DNA of 14,911 nucleotides. Source: an uncultured Lachnospiraceae bacterium (lineage in GTDB: Bacteria > Bacillota > Clostridia > Lachnospirales > Lachnospiraceae). Every line of letters starts with the position of its first letter. The stretch's first letter is position 1. Below are positions 6,607 through 12,710 of this stretch, one piece after another. The notes under the pieces were generated by a model. It was not told the DNA's origin. It saw only the letters and a program-made list of their open reading frames with translations, and made no database searches. The stretch is from the NCBI GenBank assembly GCA_900553305.1, contig USDI01000036.1, positions 1 to 14,911 of the forward strand, in the 5' to 3' direction. The translations under genes were made by a program, and so were the position numbers.

Positions 6607-7410
6607 ATGAACACAACAACAAAAAAAGTTTTTATGGAAGGAATGCGTGACGGTCTTCCGATCGGACTTGGCTACTTCGCCGTGTCCTTTTCCCTTGGCA
6701 TCGTTGCCCGCAACGCCGGCCTGAATGCCTTTCAGGGATTCTTAGCCAGCCTGTTGACCAACGCATCTGCTGGAGAATATGCCATCTTTACCTTAATCGC
6801 AGCGAATGCGACCTATTTTGAGGTTGCCATTATGACACTGATTACGAATGCCCGGTATCTGCTTATGAGCTGTGCATTAAGTCAGCGTTTCTCTCCGGAT
6901 ACCGGAATCGGACACCGCCTGCTCCTTGGATACGATGTTACCGATGAACTGTTTGGAATTACCATTGCCCGTCCAGGAATGATCAATCCCTTTTATACCT
7001 ACGGTGCCATGTGCCTAGCCATTCCCGGATGGTCCATCGGGACTGCCCTCGGTGTTATTGCCGGTAATATCCTTCCGTTCCGTGTTGTCAGTGCCTTAAG
7101 CGTTGCTCTTTACGGAATGTTTATCGCCATTATCATTCCTCCGGTCCGTACTGAAATCAGGAATATGATTTCTTTATCTTCCATAAAGAAAACCTTTAAG
7201 GACAAGCTTCCTGTATTTTACCGGGAATCACCGGTTACCGTCGCGATCCTCATCAGCTTCCTTGCGAGCTACCTGTTTAACCGGCTTCCATGCTTTGACA
7301 AAATCAGCAGCGGTAATAAGACCATCCTGCTTACGATCGTCATTTCATCGGTAATTGCACTGCTTCACCCTGTAAAAAAGAATCTGGAGGATCCTGATGA
7401 TGAATCATAA
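6607..7410 (+). CDS. azlC: AzlC family branched-chain amino acid exporter, large subunit
   Basis: An integral membrane protein of 267 residues, the large subunit of the two-component AzlCD exporter, linked in B. subtilis to azaleucine resistance and in Corynebacterium (BrnFE) to branched-chain amino acid and methionine export. Family landmarks are the N-terminal GMRDGLPIGLGYFAVSFSLG (12-31), the segment SAGEYAIFTLI and the NARYLLMSCALS stretch (81-92), followed by hydrophobic helices at about 135-180, 208-226 and 237-253. The ATG at 6607 was chosen because family homology starts right after it; AAGGA 11 nt upstream is a weak, distant ribosome binding site. It overlaps azlD by 14 nt, which implies translational coupling. 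Lying next to a methionine operon, methionine export is a possible but unproven role. Confidence 0.93.
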   Translation: MNTTTKKVFMEGMRDGLPIGLGYFAVSFSLGIVARNAGLNAFQGFLASLLTNASAGEYAIFTLIAANATYFEVAIMTLITNARYLLMSCALSQRFSPDTGIGHRLLLGYDVTDELFGITIARPGMINPFYTYGAMCLAIPGWSIGTALGVIAGNILPFRVVSALSVALYGMFIAIIIPPVRTEIRNMISLSSIKKTFKDKLPVFYRESPVTVAILISFLASYLFNRLPCFDKISSGNKTILLTIVISSVIALLHPVKKNLEDPDDES

Positions 7411-7711
7411 TATATATATTTACATTGCCATTATGGCACTTGTTTCTTTCTGTATCCGTGTACTGCCACTGACACTGATCCGTAAACAGATTAAAAGTCA
7501 GTTTCTGCAGTCGTTCCTTTACTATGTTCCATATGTAACACTTGCCGTAATGACATTTCCTGCCATCGTAGATGCAACCCAGTCCCCTGCTGCAGGCGCC
7601 TTAGCCCTCGCTGCAGGTATCGTGGCTGCCCTGTGTGGCGCCGGTCTTTTCCCGGTATCCATTATCTGCTGTGTTGTCGTTTTTGTCATTGAATTCTTTC
7701 TAGTGCATTAA
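7397..7711 (+). CDS. azlD: AzlD family branched-chain amino acid exporter, small subunit
   Basis: A small membrane protein of 104 residues, partner of AzlC. Three or four hydrophobic segments are visible (about 5-20, 40-60, 66-84, 86-102). The family-typical opening is an aliphatic helix followed by RVLPLTLIRK (21-30), then YVPYVTLAVMTFPAI. GGAGG lies 6 nt before the ATG at 7397, inside the azlC coding end; a second ATG directly follows and could also serve. The 14-nt overlap with azlC, a strong ribosome binding site and a shared terminator indicate a bicistronic unit. The gene ends shortly before the bidirectional terminator it shares with hisS. Confidence 0.92.
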   Translation: MMNHNIYIYIAIMALVSFCIRVLPLTLIRKQIKSQFLQSFLYYVPYVTLAVMTFPAIVDATQSPAAGALALAAGIVAALCGAGLFPVSIICCVVVFVIEFFLVH

Positions 7712-7738
7712 TATCATTTTTGAGTATGCATGGCAACA

Positions 7739-7787
7739 AAAATCCATTCAGTAAAGGATCCTGCTCTTACTGAATGGATTTTATTTT
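7739..7787. terminator. Bidirectional intrinsic terminator between azlD and hisS
   Basis: A perfect 16-bp stem (AAAATCCATTCAGTAA at 7739-7754, TTACTGAATGGATTTT at 7767-7782) with a 12-nt loop. T-rich sequence follows on the plus strand, and its A-rich left flank gives a U-tract on the minus strand. It separates convergent genes and should serve both. Confidence 0.92.
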
Positions 7788-7799
7788 GGTCAAAATTCT

Positions 7800-9059
7800 T
7801 TACTGAATCGGATTTTTATAAAATTCCTTAATTTCTGTATAGCCATCCCTGGCAAGCTGTTCCTTCTGGAACTTCTTATTCTTATTCATCCGGACAACAA
7901 GAATCTGTTTACCGTTCTTACGCTCCTCCTGAGCCTTTGCAATAACTTCACAAAGCCGGTCGGAAGGAAGTCCCTTCTCCAGTAAATAAGCGGTTCTCTC
8001 AGGCGCGCCCGGCACCTTAAAGCCACTCTCCATCAAAAGCAGAATGATACGTTCAAATCCGATGGAAAATCCACATGCCGGAACGTCATTTCCGGTAAAT
8101 TTTCCAACCATCTTGTCATATCTTCCACCGCCGCCGCAGCTTCCACCGAATTCCGGCATTGCAATTTCAAAAATCGTTCCGGTGTAATAAGACATACCAC
8201 GTACCAGTGTCGGATCAAATACCATTTCAAACTCTGCTTCCTTCGTTGCCGTTACACTCTCAATGATCTCGGAAAGGCTCTGCTTTACCCCTTCCTCTAG
8301 GAAGTCACCCAGTGTATCTGCAAGGTACTGTAACCCGTTTTCAGCCTGCTCCATATTCTTGAAAAGACTTAAGTAACGTTCTACTGCTTCTTCGGAAAAT
8401 CCGTTCTCTAAAAGTTCTTCCCTGACACCGTCAAGTCCGATCTTGTCCATCTTATCCAAGGTAATGAATACGCTGTCATAGGATTCCTCCGGGAACCCAC
8501 TGTAAGCAGCCATCGCCTTCAGGATTCTTCTTTCGTTAATCCGGATCTGGAAATTCTTAAATCCAAGTTTTCCAAGAGTCGTTGTGGTTGCCAGAATCAG
8601 TTCAATTTCGGCAAGGTTTGACGGCTCTCCCAAAATATCAATATCACACTGCATAAACTGACGGTAGCGGCCTCTCTGCGGACGATCCGCACGCCATACA
8701 TTTCCCATCTGAAGTGCTTTAAAAGGACTGGGCAGTTCGTTGGCATGATTGGAGTAATACCGGACCAGGGGAACGGTTAAGTCATAACGCAGGCCCCCAT
8801 CAACAAGGTCCTGTTCATTCTGTGCCGTTTCGAGTTTTAACTTCTCGCCTCTTTTTAAGATCTTAAAAATCAGCTTCTCATTCTCTCCGCCCTGCTTGTT
8901 GGTCAGATTTTCGATGTTCTCCACACAGGGAGTTTCAATCGGGGTAAAACCGAACTTTCCGTAAGTCTCCTTAATCACTCCGATTACATAATCCCGAATC
9001 ACCATTTCCTCGGGCAGAATATCCTTCATGCCGGTCACCGGCTTCTTGCTCAATGCCAT
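7800..9059 (-). CDS. hisS: Histidyl-tRNA synthetase, divergent form with a short C-terminal domain
   Basis: A class II aminoacyl-tRNA synthetase of 419 residues that charges tRNA-His. Motifs: GMKDILP (10-16); motif 2 region with RADRPQRGRYRQFMQCD (123-139); the histidine-specific segment LVRGMSYYTGTIFE (285-298) with the catalytic Arg retained but Asp of the usual RGLDYY replaced by Ser; GGGGRYD (309-315); motif 3 GFSIGFER (330-337). These argue for an active enzyme, not HisZ. The RPQRGRYRQF and YYTG patterns look closer to archaeal/eukaryotic-type HisRS than to E. coli HisRS. The anticodon-binding region after about 355 is only some 65 residues, against about 95 normally. I chose the ATG at 9059: the catalytic core begins there, AAGGA lies upstream, and a longer frame would read through the promoter and repeat. 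Convergent with azlD, divergent from the DAHP synthase gene. Confidence 0.92.
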   Translation of the reverse strand: MALSKKPVTGMKDILPEEMVIRDYVIGVIKETYGKFGFTPIETPCVENIENLTNKQGGENEKLIFKILKRGEKLKLETAQNEQDLVDGGLRYDLTVPLVRYYSNHANELPSPFKALQMGNVWRADRPQRGRYRQFMQCDIDILGEPSNLAEIELILATTTTLGKLGFKNFQIRINERRILKAMAAYSGFPEESYDSVFITLDKMDKIGLDGVREELLENGFSEEAVERYLSLFKNMEQAENGLQYLADTLGDFLEEGVKQSLSEIIESVTATKEAEFEMVFDPTLVRGMSYYTGTIFEIAMPEFGGSCGGGGRYDKMVGKFTGNDVPACGFSIGFERIILLLMESGFKVPGAPERTAYLLEKGLPSDRLCEVIAKAQEERKNGKQILVVRMNKNKKFQKEQLARDGYTEIKEFYKNPIQ

Positions 9060-9115
9060 AACGATCTCGTCCTTTCTCTTGTATGATAAATCTTTTGCAT
9101 AATAACACGAACCTC

Positions 9116-9145
9116 TTGCAATTTTACACTTTTTCCGGTTATAAT
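9116..9145 (+). promoter_or_regulatory. Candidate promoter of the DAHP synthase gene
   Basis: TTGCAA (9116-9121), an 18-nt spacer and a perfect TATAAT (9140-9145). The predicted transcript start near 9152 would place the whole structured element at 9161-9297 in a leader of about 175 nt. It overlaps the opposing hisS promoter, so RNA polymerase could probably use only one at a time. Confidence 0.5.
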
Positions 9146-9149
9146 GCAA
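9121..9149 (-). promoter_or_regulatory. Candidate hisS promoter, overlapping the divergent DAHP synthase promoter
   Basis: On the minus strand TTGCAT (9149-9144), a 17-nt spacer and TAAAAT (9126-9121). The predicted start near 9114 gives a leader of about 55 nt, too short for a T-box. It occupies the same DNA as the plus-strand promoter at 9116-9145. Confidence 0.45.
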
Positions 9150-9160
9150 CTGTATTTGAT

Positions 9161-9297
9161 AACTATTCAGAGCCATGCAAATTTGTTTTCTGCGGATGCT
9201 TGCATCCAGGCAGAATAGCAAATTTATATGGCGAAGTAACCACATGAGTAAACTACGCTGTGAAACAGCGGTTTTACGAATGCGGTTCTGAATAGTT
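9161..9297. repeat. 137-bp structured element with 11-bp terminal inverted repeats (MITE-like or leader RNA)
   Basis: AACTATTCAGA (9161-9171) and TCTGAATAGTT (9287-9297) are perfect inverted repeats, extendable to 14 pairs with one G-U. Inside are two hairpins. The first (9172-9232) pairs GCCAT/ATGGC, seven pairs of AAATTTG/CAAATTT, TTCTGC/GCAGAA and GGATG/CATCC with small bulges. The second (9248-9277) pairs GTAAA/TTTAC and CGCTGT/ACAGCG. The whole can fold as a closed stem with two arms. Its first 14 nt recur at the metF stop codon, favouring a dispersed repeat. It also fills the presumed DAHP synthase leader, ending 30 nt before that gene's ATG, so it may regulate it. No T-box consensus is seen and no clear target-site duplication. 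Confidence 0.65.
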
Positions 9298-9327
9298 TCT
9301 GTATCTATACCAAGGAGGAGTAGTTTT

Positions 9328-10359
9328 ATGTCATTCGAATACATTCGTAAATTACCAACGCCGGATGAAATCCGTAAAGAATTTCCATTTCCTTCCCATC
9401 TCACCGAACTGAAAGAGAAACGGGATGAGGAAATCCGCAAGGTACTCACCGGTGAAAGTGATAAATTTTTAGTCATTATCGGCCCCTGTTCCGCAGATAA
9501 TGAGGATTCCGTATGCGATTATGTAAGCCGCCTGGCCCGTATCAATGAGGATGTCAGGGATCGTCTGATCCTGATTCCGCGTATTTACACCAATAAGCCG
9601 CGTACCACAGGCGAAGGCTACAAGGGAATCGTACATCAGCCGAATCCCGAACAGAAGCCGGATTTTCTGACAGGTCTTATCGCCATGAGAAAGATGCACA
9701 TCCGTGCTGTCGAGGAATCCGGATTGACCGCAGCCGACGAAATGCTTTATCCGGAAAACTGGGGCTATGTCTCCGATCTTCTTTCCTACGTTGCCATCGG
9801 TGCCCGTTCCGTAGAAGATCAGCAGCACCGTATTGTCGTAAGTGGATTTGATACCCCCGCAGGAATGAAGAACCCCACAAGCGGAAACCTGACCGTTATG
9901 CTCAATTCCGTATATGCTTCCCAGCATCCTCACTCTTTCATCTATCGTGGCTATGAAGTGAAGACCAACGGAAATGAGCTTGCACACACCGTTCTGCGCG
10001 GTGCGACCAACAAGCACGGGGAATGCACCCCGAACTACCACTACGAGGACTTAAATCTTTTACTGAACCTTTATCAGGCCCGTGATCTTAAGAACCCGGC
10101 AGCCATTATTGATACCAATCATAACAACTCCGGCAAGAAATTCGAGCAGCAGATCCGTATCGTAAAGGAAGTTATGCACAGCCGTAAGTTAAGCTCTGAT
10201 ATTCATAAGCTGGTAAAAGGTGTCATGATTGAGAGTTATATTGAAGAAGGATGCCAGAAGATCGGCGAAGGAGTTTATGGAAAGTCCATTACCGATCCCT
10301 GTCTTGGATGGGAAGATTCCCGAAGACTCATTTATGACATTGCAGATACCTGTTGCTAA
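9328..10359 (+). CDS. aroF: 3-deoxy-7-phosphoheptulonate (DAHP) synthase, class I alpha type
   Basis: Condenses phosphoenolpyruvate and erythrose 4-phosphate, the first step of the shikimate pathway, in the cytoplasm. The 343 residues match the AroF/AroG/AroH family; which paralogue name applies cannot be told, so the symbol is a convention. Substrate and metal sites: IIGPCSADNED (50-60, metal ligand Cys54), PRIYTNKPRTTGEGYKG (84-100), GARSVEDQQHR (158-168), DTNHNN (262-267, His265), MIES (300-303, Glu302) and ITDPCLGW (321-328, Asp323). The segment after KPRTT has one more residue than E. coli KPRTTVGWKG. The N-terminal extension of about 45 residues is like that of feedback-regulated E. coli enzymes, but the effector is unknown. 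AAGGAGGAG lies close before the ATG. It is divergent from hisS and followed by a terminator. Confidence 0.95.
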   Translation: MSFEYIRKLPTPDEIRKEFPFPSHLTELKEKRDEEIRKVLTGESDKFLVIIGPCSADNEDSVCDYVSRLARINEDVRDRLILIPRIYTNKPRTTGEGYKGIVHQPNPEQKPDFLTGLIAMRKMHIRAVEESGLTAADEMLYPENWGYVSDLLSYVAIGARSVEDQQHRIVVSGFDTPAGMKNPTSGNLTVMLNSVYASQHPHSFIYRGYEVKTNGNELAHTVLRGATNKHGECTPNYHYEDLNLLLNLYQARDLKNPAAIIDTNHNNSGKKFEQQIRIVKEVMHSRKLSSDIHKLVKGVMIESYIEEGCQKIGEGVYGKSITDPCLGWEDSRRLIYDIADTCC

Positions 10360-10380
10360 AATAAAATTAAGGAATCAGAA

Positions 10381-10425
10381 AAGGAGCTCTCCTGCATCGA
10401 ATGATGTGGGAAGCTCCTTATTTTT
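10381..10425 (+). terminator. Intrinsic terminator after the DAHP synthase gene, possibly bidirectional
   Basis: AAGGAGCT (10381-10388) pairs with AGCTCCTT (10412-10419), with further pairing inside (GCATC/GATGT around a GAAT loop), followed by ATTTTT. On the minus strand the same stem runs into a short CTTTT and lies downstream of the xerD stop, so it may also terminate xerD transcripts. Confidence 0.85.
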
Positions 10426-10465
10426 CTATTTATTACATTTTCTGTGTTTTTATCAGGTTTATACT

Positions 10466-11356
10466 TCAATGTCTCGGATGCGCTTTGGCATAAACCTCTT
10501 TGATCCGGCTGTGATTCATCTGTGCATAAATCTGTGTCGTTGAAATATCCGAATGTCCCAACATTTCCTGTACACTTCGCAGATCCGCCCCATTCTCAAC
10601 AAGGTGTGCCGCAAAGGAATGGCGCAGGGTATGCGGGGTAATGTCCTCTACGATTCCTGCTTTCTTGGCGTAATACTTAATCAGCTTCCAAAAGCCCTGT
10701 CGGCTCATGGGCTGACCGGAACAGTTGGCAAACAGGTATTCCGAATCCGGATCACTGATCATCGCTGCTCTCGTTCCCTCCAGATACCGGATGAGTGCAC
10801 TCTTGGCTGCATTACCGAAAGGAATGACACGCTCTTTATTTGCATCCTTGCAGACAATAAAGCCCATCTGTAAATTCACATCTGCGGTCTTTAAAGTAAT
10901 CAGCTCCGTCACACGGATTCCCGTTGCATATAAAAGCTCTAACATCGCCTTATCACGGATTTCCTTGGGCGTATCCCCGGAAGGCTGTTCTAAGAGACGT
11001 ACCACCTCATCCATAGAAAGAATTTCCGGCATCTTCTTCTCAATCTTCGGCGCATGAAGCTGCTCTGCCGCATCCTCGCTCACCATGCCCTCACGATAAA
11101 GATAGTGGTAGAATGCCTTTAAGGAAGCAATATTTCTGGAAATGGTTGCTGCCGAGAACTTATTCTTCTCCATATAAAGCACATAAGAATTGAGTGTTGT
11201 GGATGTCACCTTCTTAATGTCGGTAATGCCCTGTTCCTCCAAATATGCCTTCACCTTGTTCAGATCACGGTGATAGGAAAGCTCTGTATTCTCAGAGGTA
11301 TGCTTCACATTATGTAAATAATCTATGAATGCCTGAATCTGCTCTTCAACTGCCAA
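10466..11356 (-). CDS. xerD: Tyrosine site-specific recombinase XerD, TTG start
   Basis: A 296-residue chromosome-dimer resolution recombinase acting at dif, usually with XerC. The N-terminal SAM-like core-binding domain covers about 1-95 (VEEQIQAFIDYL, then SYHRDL) and the catalytic domain about 108-296. Catalytic residues are Arg148 (ATGIRVTEL), Lys in CKDANKERVIP (169-179), His242 and Arg245 (PHTLRHSFA), His268 (LGHSD) and the nucleophile Tyr277 (TTQIYAQ). The start codon is TTG, with GAGGGG 8 nt upstream; no better ATG precedes the homologous region. It could be an integrase-type XerC/D relative, but the length and the spoIIM/Nudix neighbourhood, as around Bacillus xerD, favour housekeeping XerD. 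Last gene of the minus-strand block, with its own candidate promoter. Confidence 0.92.
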   Translation of the reverse strand: MAVEEQIQAFIDYLHNVKHTSENTELSYHRDLNKVKAYLEEQGITDIKKVTSTTLNSYVLYMEKNKFSAATISRNIASLKAFYHYLYREGMVSEDAAEQLHAPKIEKKMPEILSMDEVVRLLEQPSGDTPKEIRDKAMLELLYATGIRVTELITLKTADVNLQMGFIVCKDANKERVIPFGNAAKSALIRYLEGTRAAMISDPDSEYLFANCSGQPMSRQGFWKLIKYYAKKAGIVEDITPHTLRHSFAAHLVENGADLRSVQEMLGHSDISTTQIYAQMNHSRIKEVYAKAHPRH

Positions 11357-11409
11357 AACGGTAACCCCTCGATGAATAATTTCGTTTACATAAACATCAT
11401 GTGCTTTTC

Positions 11410-11438
11410 ATTATAATCATATTTTTTCAGAAAAGCAA
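11410..11438 (-). promoter_or_regulatory. Candidate xerD promoter in the spoIIM-xerD spacer
   Basis: On the minus strand TTGCTT (11438-11433), a 17-nt spacer and a perfect TATAAT (11415-11410), about 50 nt before the xerD TTG. The 188-nt spacer is otherwise AT-rich. It holds a loose GGTAAA/TTTACC pair (about 11470-11510) but no convincing terminator. Confidence 0.45.
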
Positions 11439-11544
11439 ATGTATTTTTGCCCATTTTACGGCGTTTTTAACTGGTTTACCATAAAAAATACCACATATCG
11501 GAAAAGGTAAATTATGTTAATACTACATCTTGTAAAAATTTCTT

Positions 11545-12069
11545 TTAAAATAATTGTAAAATATCTTTTATCAGAATTGGGTTTACATAACTTTCAAGCA
11601 GACATCCAATGGCAATCCCTGTAAAAATCCATAAAAGGAGCCACGGTTTTCTCCTCCGGATATACTGCTCATTGAGACACCAGTATAGAAGCAGCACATA
11701 GGACGGGAGCAGCACGAACTGGTGCGGAAACAGGCTTCCCAAGACAAATAATGCGCCACGGAGCTGATACTGCAGGCAGGCCGCCGCTGCATACATGCCA
11801 AACAACATGCCCTGCCAGAGAATAAAGCATTTCACTGCAAACCGTCCATACATCGTATTGGACAGAAGAAGCAGGATTCCTGCAATAGCCAGATGACGTA
11901 CCAGAAGATACATAAAAAAATGAGAACCCTGAATGTCCATGCTTCGCAGCCGCTCAATAGTTTCTGAACCAAGAAGTCCATCCTCAAACAAAAAGCAATT
12001 TCCCGTAAGCACGATCACCATGATTCCCAAAAGTAATGATCCAATGAATAAAAGCCGGTATTTACGCAT
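11545..12069 (-). CDS. spoIIM: SpoIIM-like stage II sporulation membrane protein
   Basis: A polytopic membrane protein of 174 residues. Hydrophobic segments lie at about 5-24, 52-70, 80-100, 105-131 and 142-160. The segment GSLFPHQFVLLPSYVLL (111-127) resembles the conserved LPHG..E.PA core of SpoIIM/DUF95 proteins, and the ESYVNPILI tail (159-167) matches the family ending. In Bacillus, SpoIIM joins SpoIID and SpoIIP in the complex that remodels peptidoglycan during forespore engulfment; that role here is inferred. It is shorter than B. subtilis SpoIIM (about 214 residues). I chose the ATG at 12069 because AAGGAGG lies 6 nt upstream; the in-frame ATG at 12075 abuts the ribosome binding site. 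It follows the Nudix gene by 68 nt and precedes xerD, a Bacillus-like order that supports the call. Confidence 0.75.
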   Translation of the reverse strand: MRKYRLLFIGSLLLGIMVIVLTGNCFLFEDGLLGSETIERLRSMDIQGSHFFMYLLVRHLAIAGILLLLSNTMYGRFAVKCFILWQGMLFGMYAAAACLQYQLRGALFVLGSLFPHQFVLLPSYVLLLYWCLNEQYIRRRKPWLLLWIFTGIAIGCLLESYVNPILIKDILQLF

Positions 12070-12137
12070 CGCCATCCTCCTTGTCCTTCCATGTATATGA
12101 AAGGAAAAGAGGTGGTATGCGTTAAGTTGTCATGTTG

Positions 12138-12686
12138 TTAATTATGCTCCTGTTTTCTCCGGTATTCGTTATAAGCAAGAATAGCAGCCACCGTCTTCGA
12201 GTCCTGAATCTCGCACCGGAAGACCTTATCCATCAACTCTTCTACCGTATAAGCTTCATACTGCACATACTCATCCTCGTCCAGATGCTGTCTGCCCGGC
12301 TTTAGATTCTTTGCCAGATAAATATCGATCTTCTCATTACAGAACGCCACCGTGGTATAAATCGAGAGCAGCAGTTCCAGATCATCGGAATGATATCCGG
12401 TCTCTTCCTGCAGTTCCCGCGCTGCCGCATCCCTAGTCGGCTCCTGCGCTGTCTGCAGTCCTCCTGCCGGAATTTCCAGCGTATACCGCTCCAATGCATT
12501 CCGATACTGACGGACCATGATAATCCGTCCCTGATCGTCCACAGGCACTACCGCAGCGGCTCCTTTATGCTTGATAAAGTCCCACTTGGCAATATGTCCG
12601 TTCGGAATCTGCATTGTATCCTGATAATAATCAATAATGGCTCCATGCGCCACCAGATCTCTGGAGATCCGTTTAATTTCTTCCAT
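12138..12686 (-). CDS. nudF: Nudix hydrolase, ADP-ribose pyrophosphatase type
   Basis: A 182-residue cytoplasmic Nudix enzyme that probably splits ADP-ribose into AMP and ribose 5-phosphate. The Nudix box (G-x5-E-x7-RE-U-x-EE-x-G-U) is complete at 76-98, with catalytic and metal-binding REL-QEETGY. The preceding VRQYRNALERYTLEIPAGG (58-76) is typical of ADP-ribose pyrophosphatases of the NudF/YqkG type rather than of MutT. The N-terminal portion (about 1-40) is a dimer-swap domain in relatives. AGGAG lies 7 nt before the ATG. The gene starts 24 nt after the aminotransferase stop, so the two are surely co-transcribed, and it precedes spoIIM and xerD as yqkG does in Bacillus. Exact substrate is inferred from family. 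Confidence 0.9.
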   Translation of the reverse strand: MEEIKRISRDLVAHGAIIDYYQDTMQIPNGHIAKWDFIKHKGAAAVVPVDDQGRIIMVRQYRNALERYTLEIPAGGLQTAQEPTRDAAARELQEETGYHSDDLELLLSIYTTVAFCNEKIDIYLAKNLKPGRQHLDEDEYVQYEAYTVEELMDKVFRCEIQDSKTVAAILAYNEYRRKQEHN

Positions 12687-12710
12687 AATGAACTCCTAGC
12701 CTATGCTGTT

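Noticed and set aside
9150..9304. CTGTAT copies at 9150-9155 and 9299-9304 as a target-site duplication around the element
   Set aside because: They are not adjacent to the terminal inverted repeats (5 nt and 1 nt away) and a 6-bp match is easily chance.
9161..9327. T-box leader for the DAHP synthase gene
   Set aside because: No T-box consensus (AGGGTGG-type sequence) and no antiterminator/terminator pair; the terminal inverted repeats instead match another locus.
9060..9476. N-terminal extension of the hisS reading frame back to 9476
   Set aside because: It would read through the promoter region, the structured repeat and the start of the divergent DAHP synthase gene. Homology to HisRS begins exactly at the ATG at 9059.
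9469..10041. 190-codon minus-strand frame opposite the DAHP synthase gene
   Set aside because: It is fully antisense to a strongly recognisable enzyme and its translation resembles no protein family.
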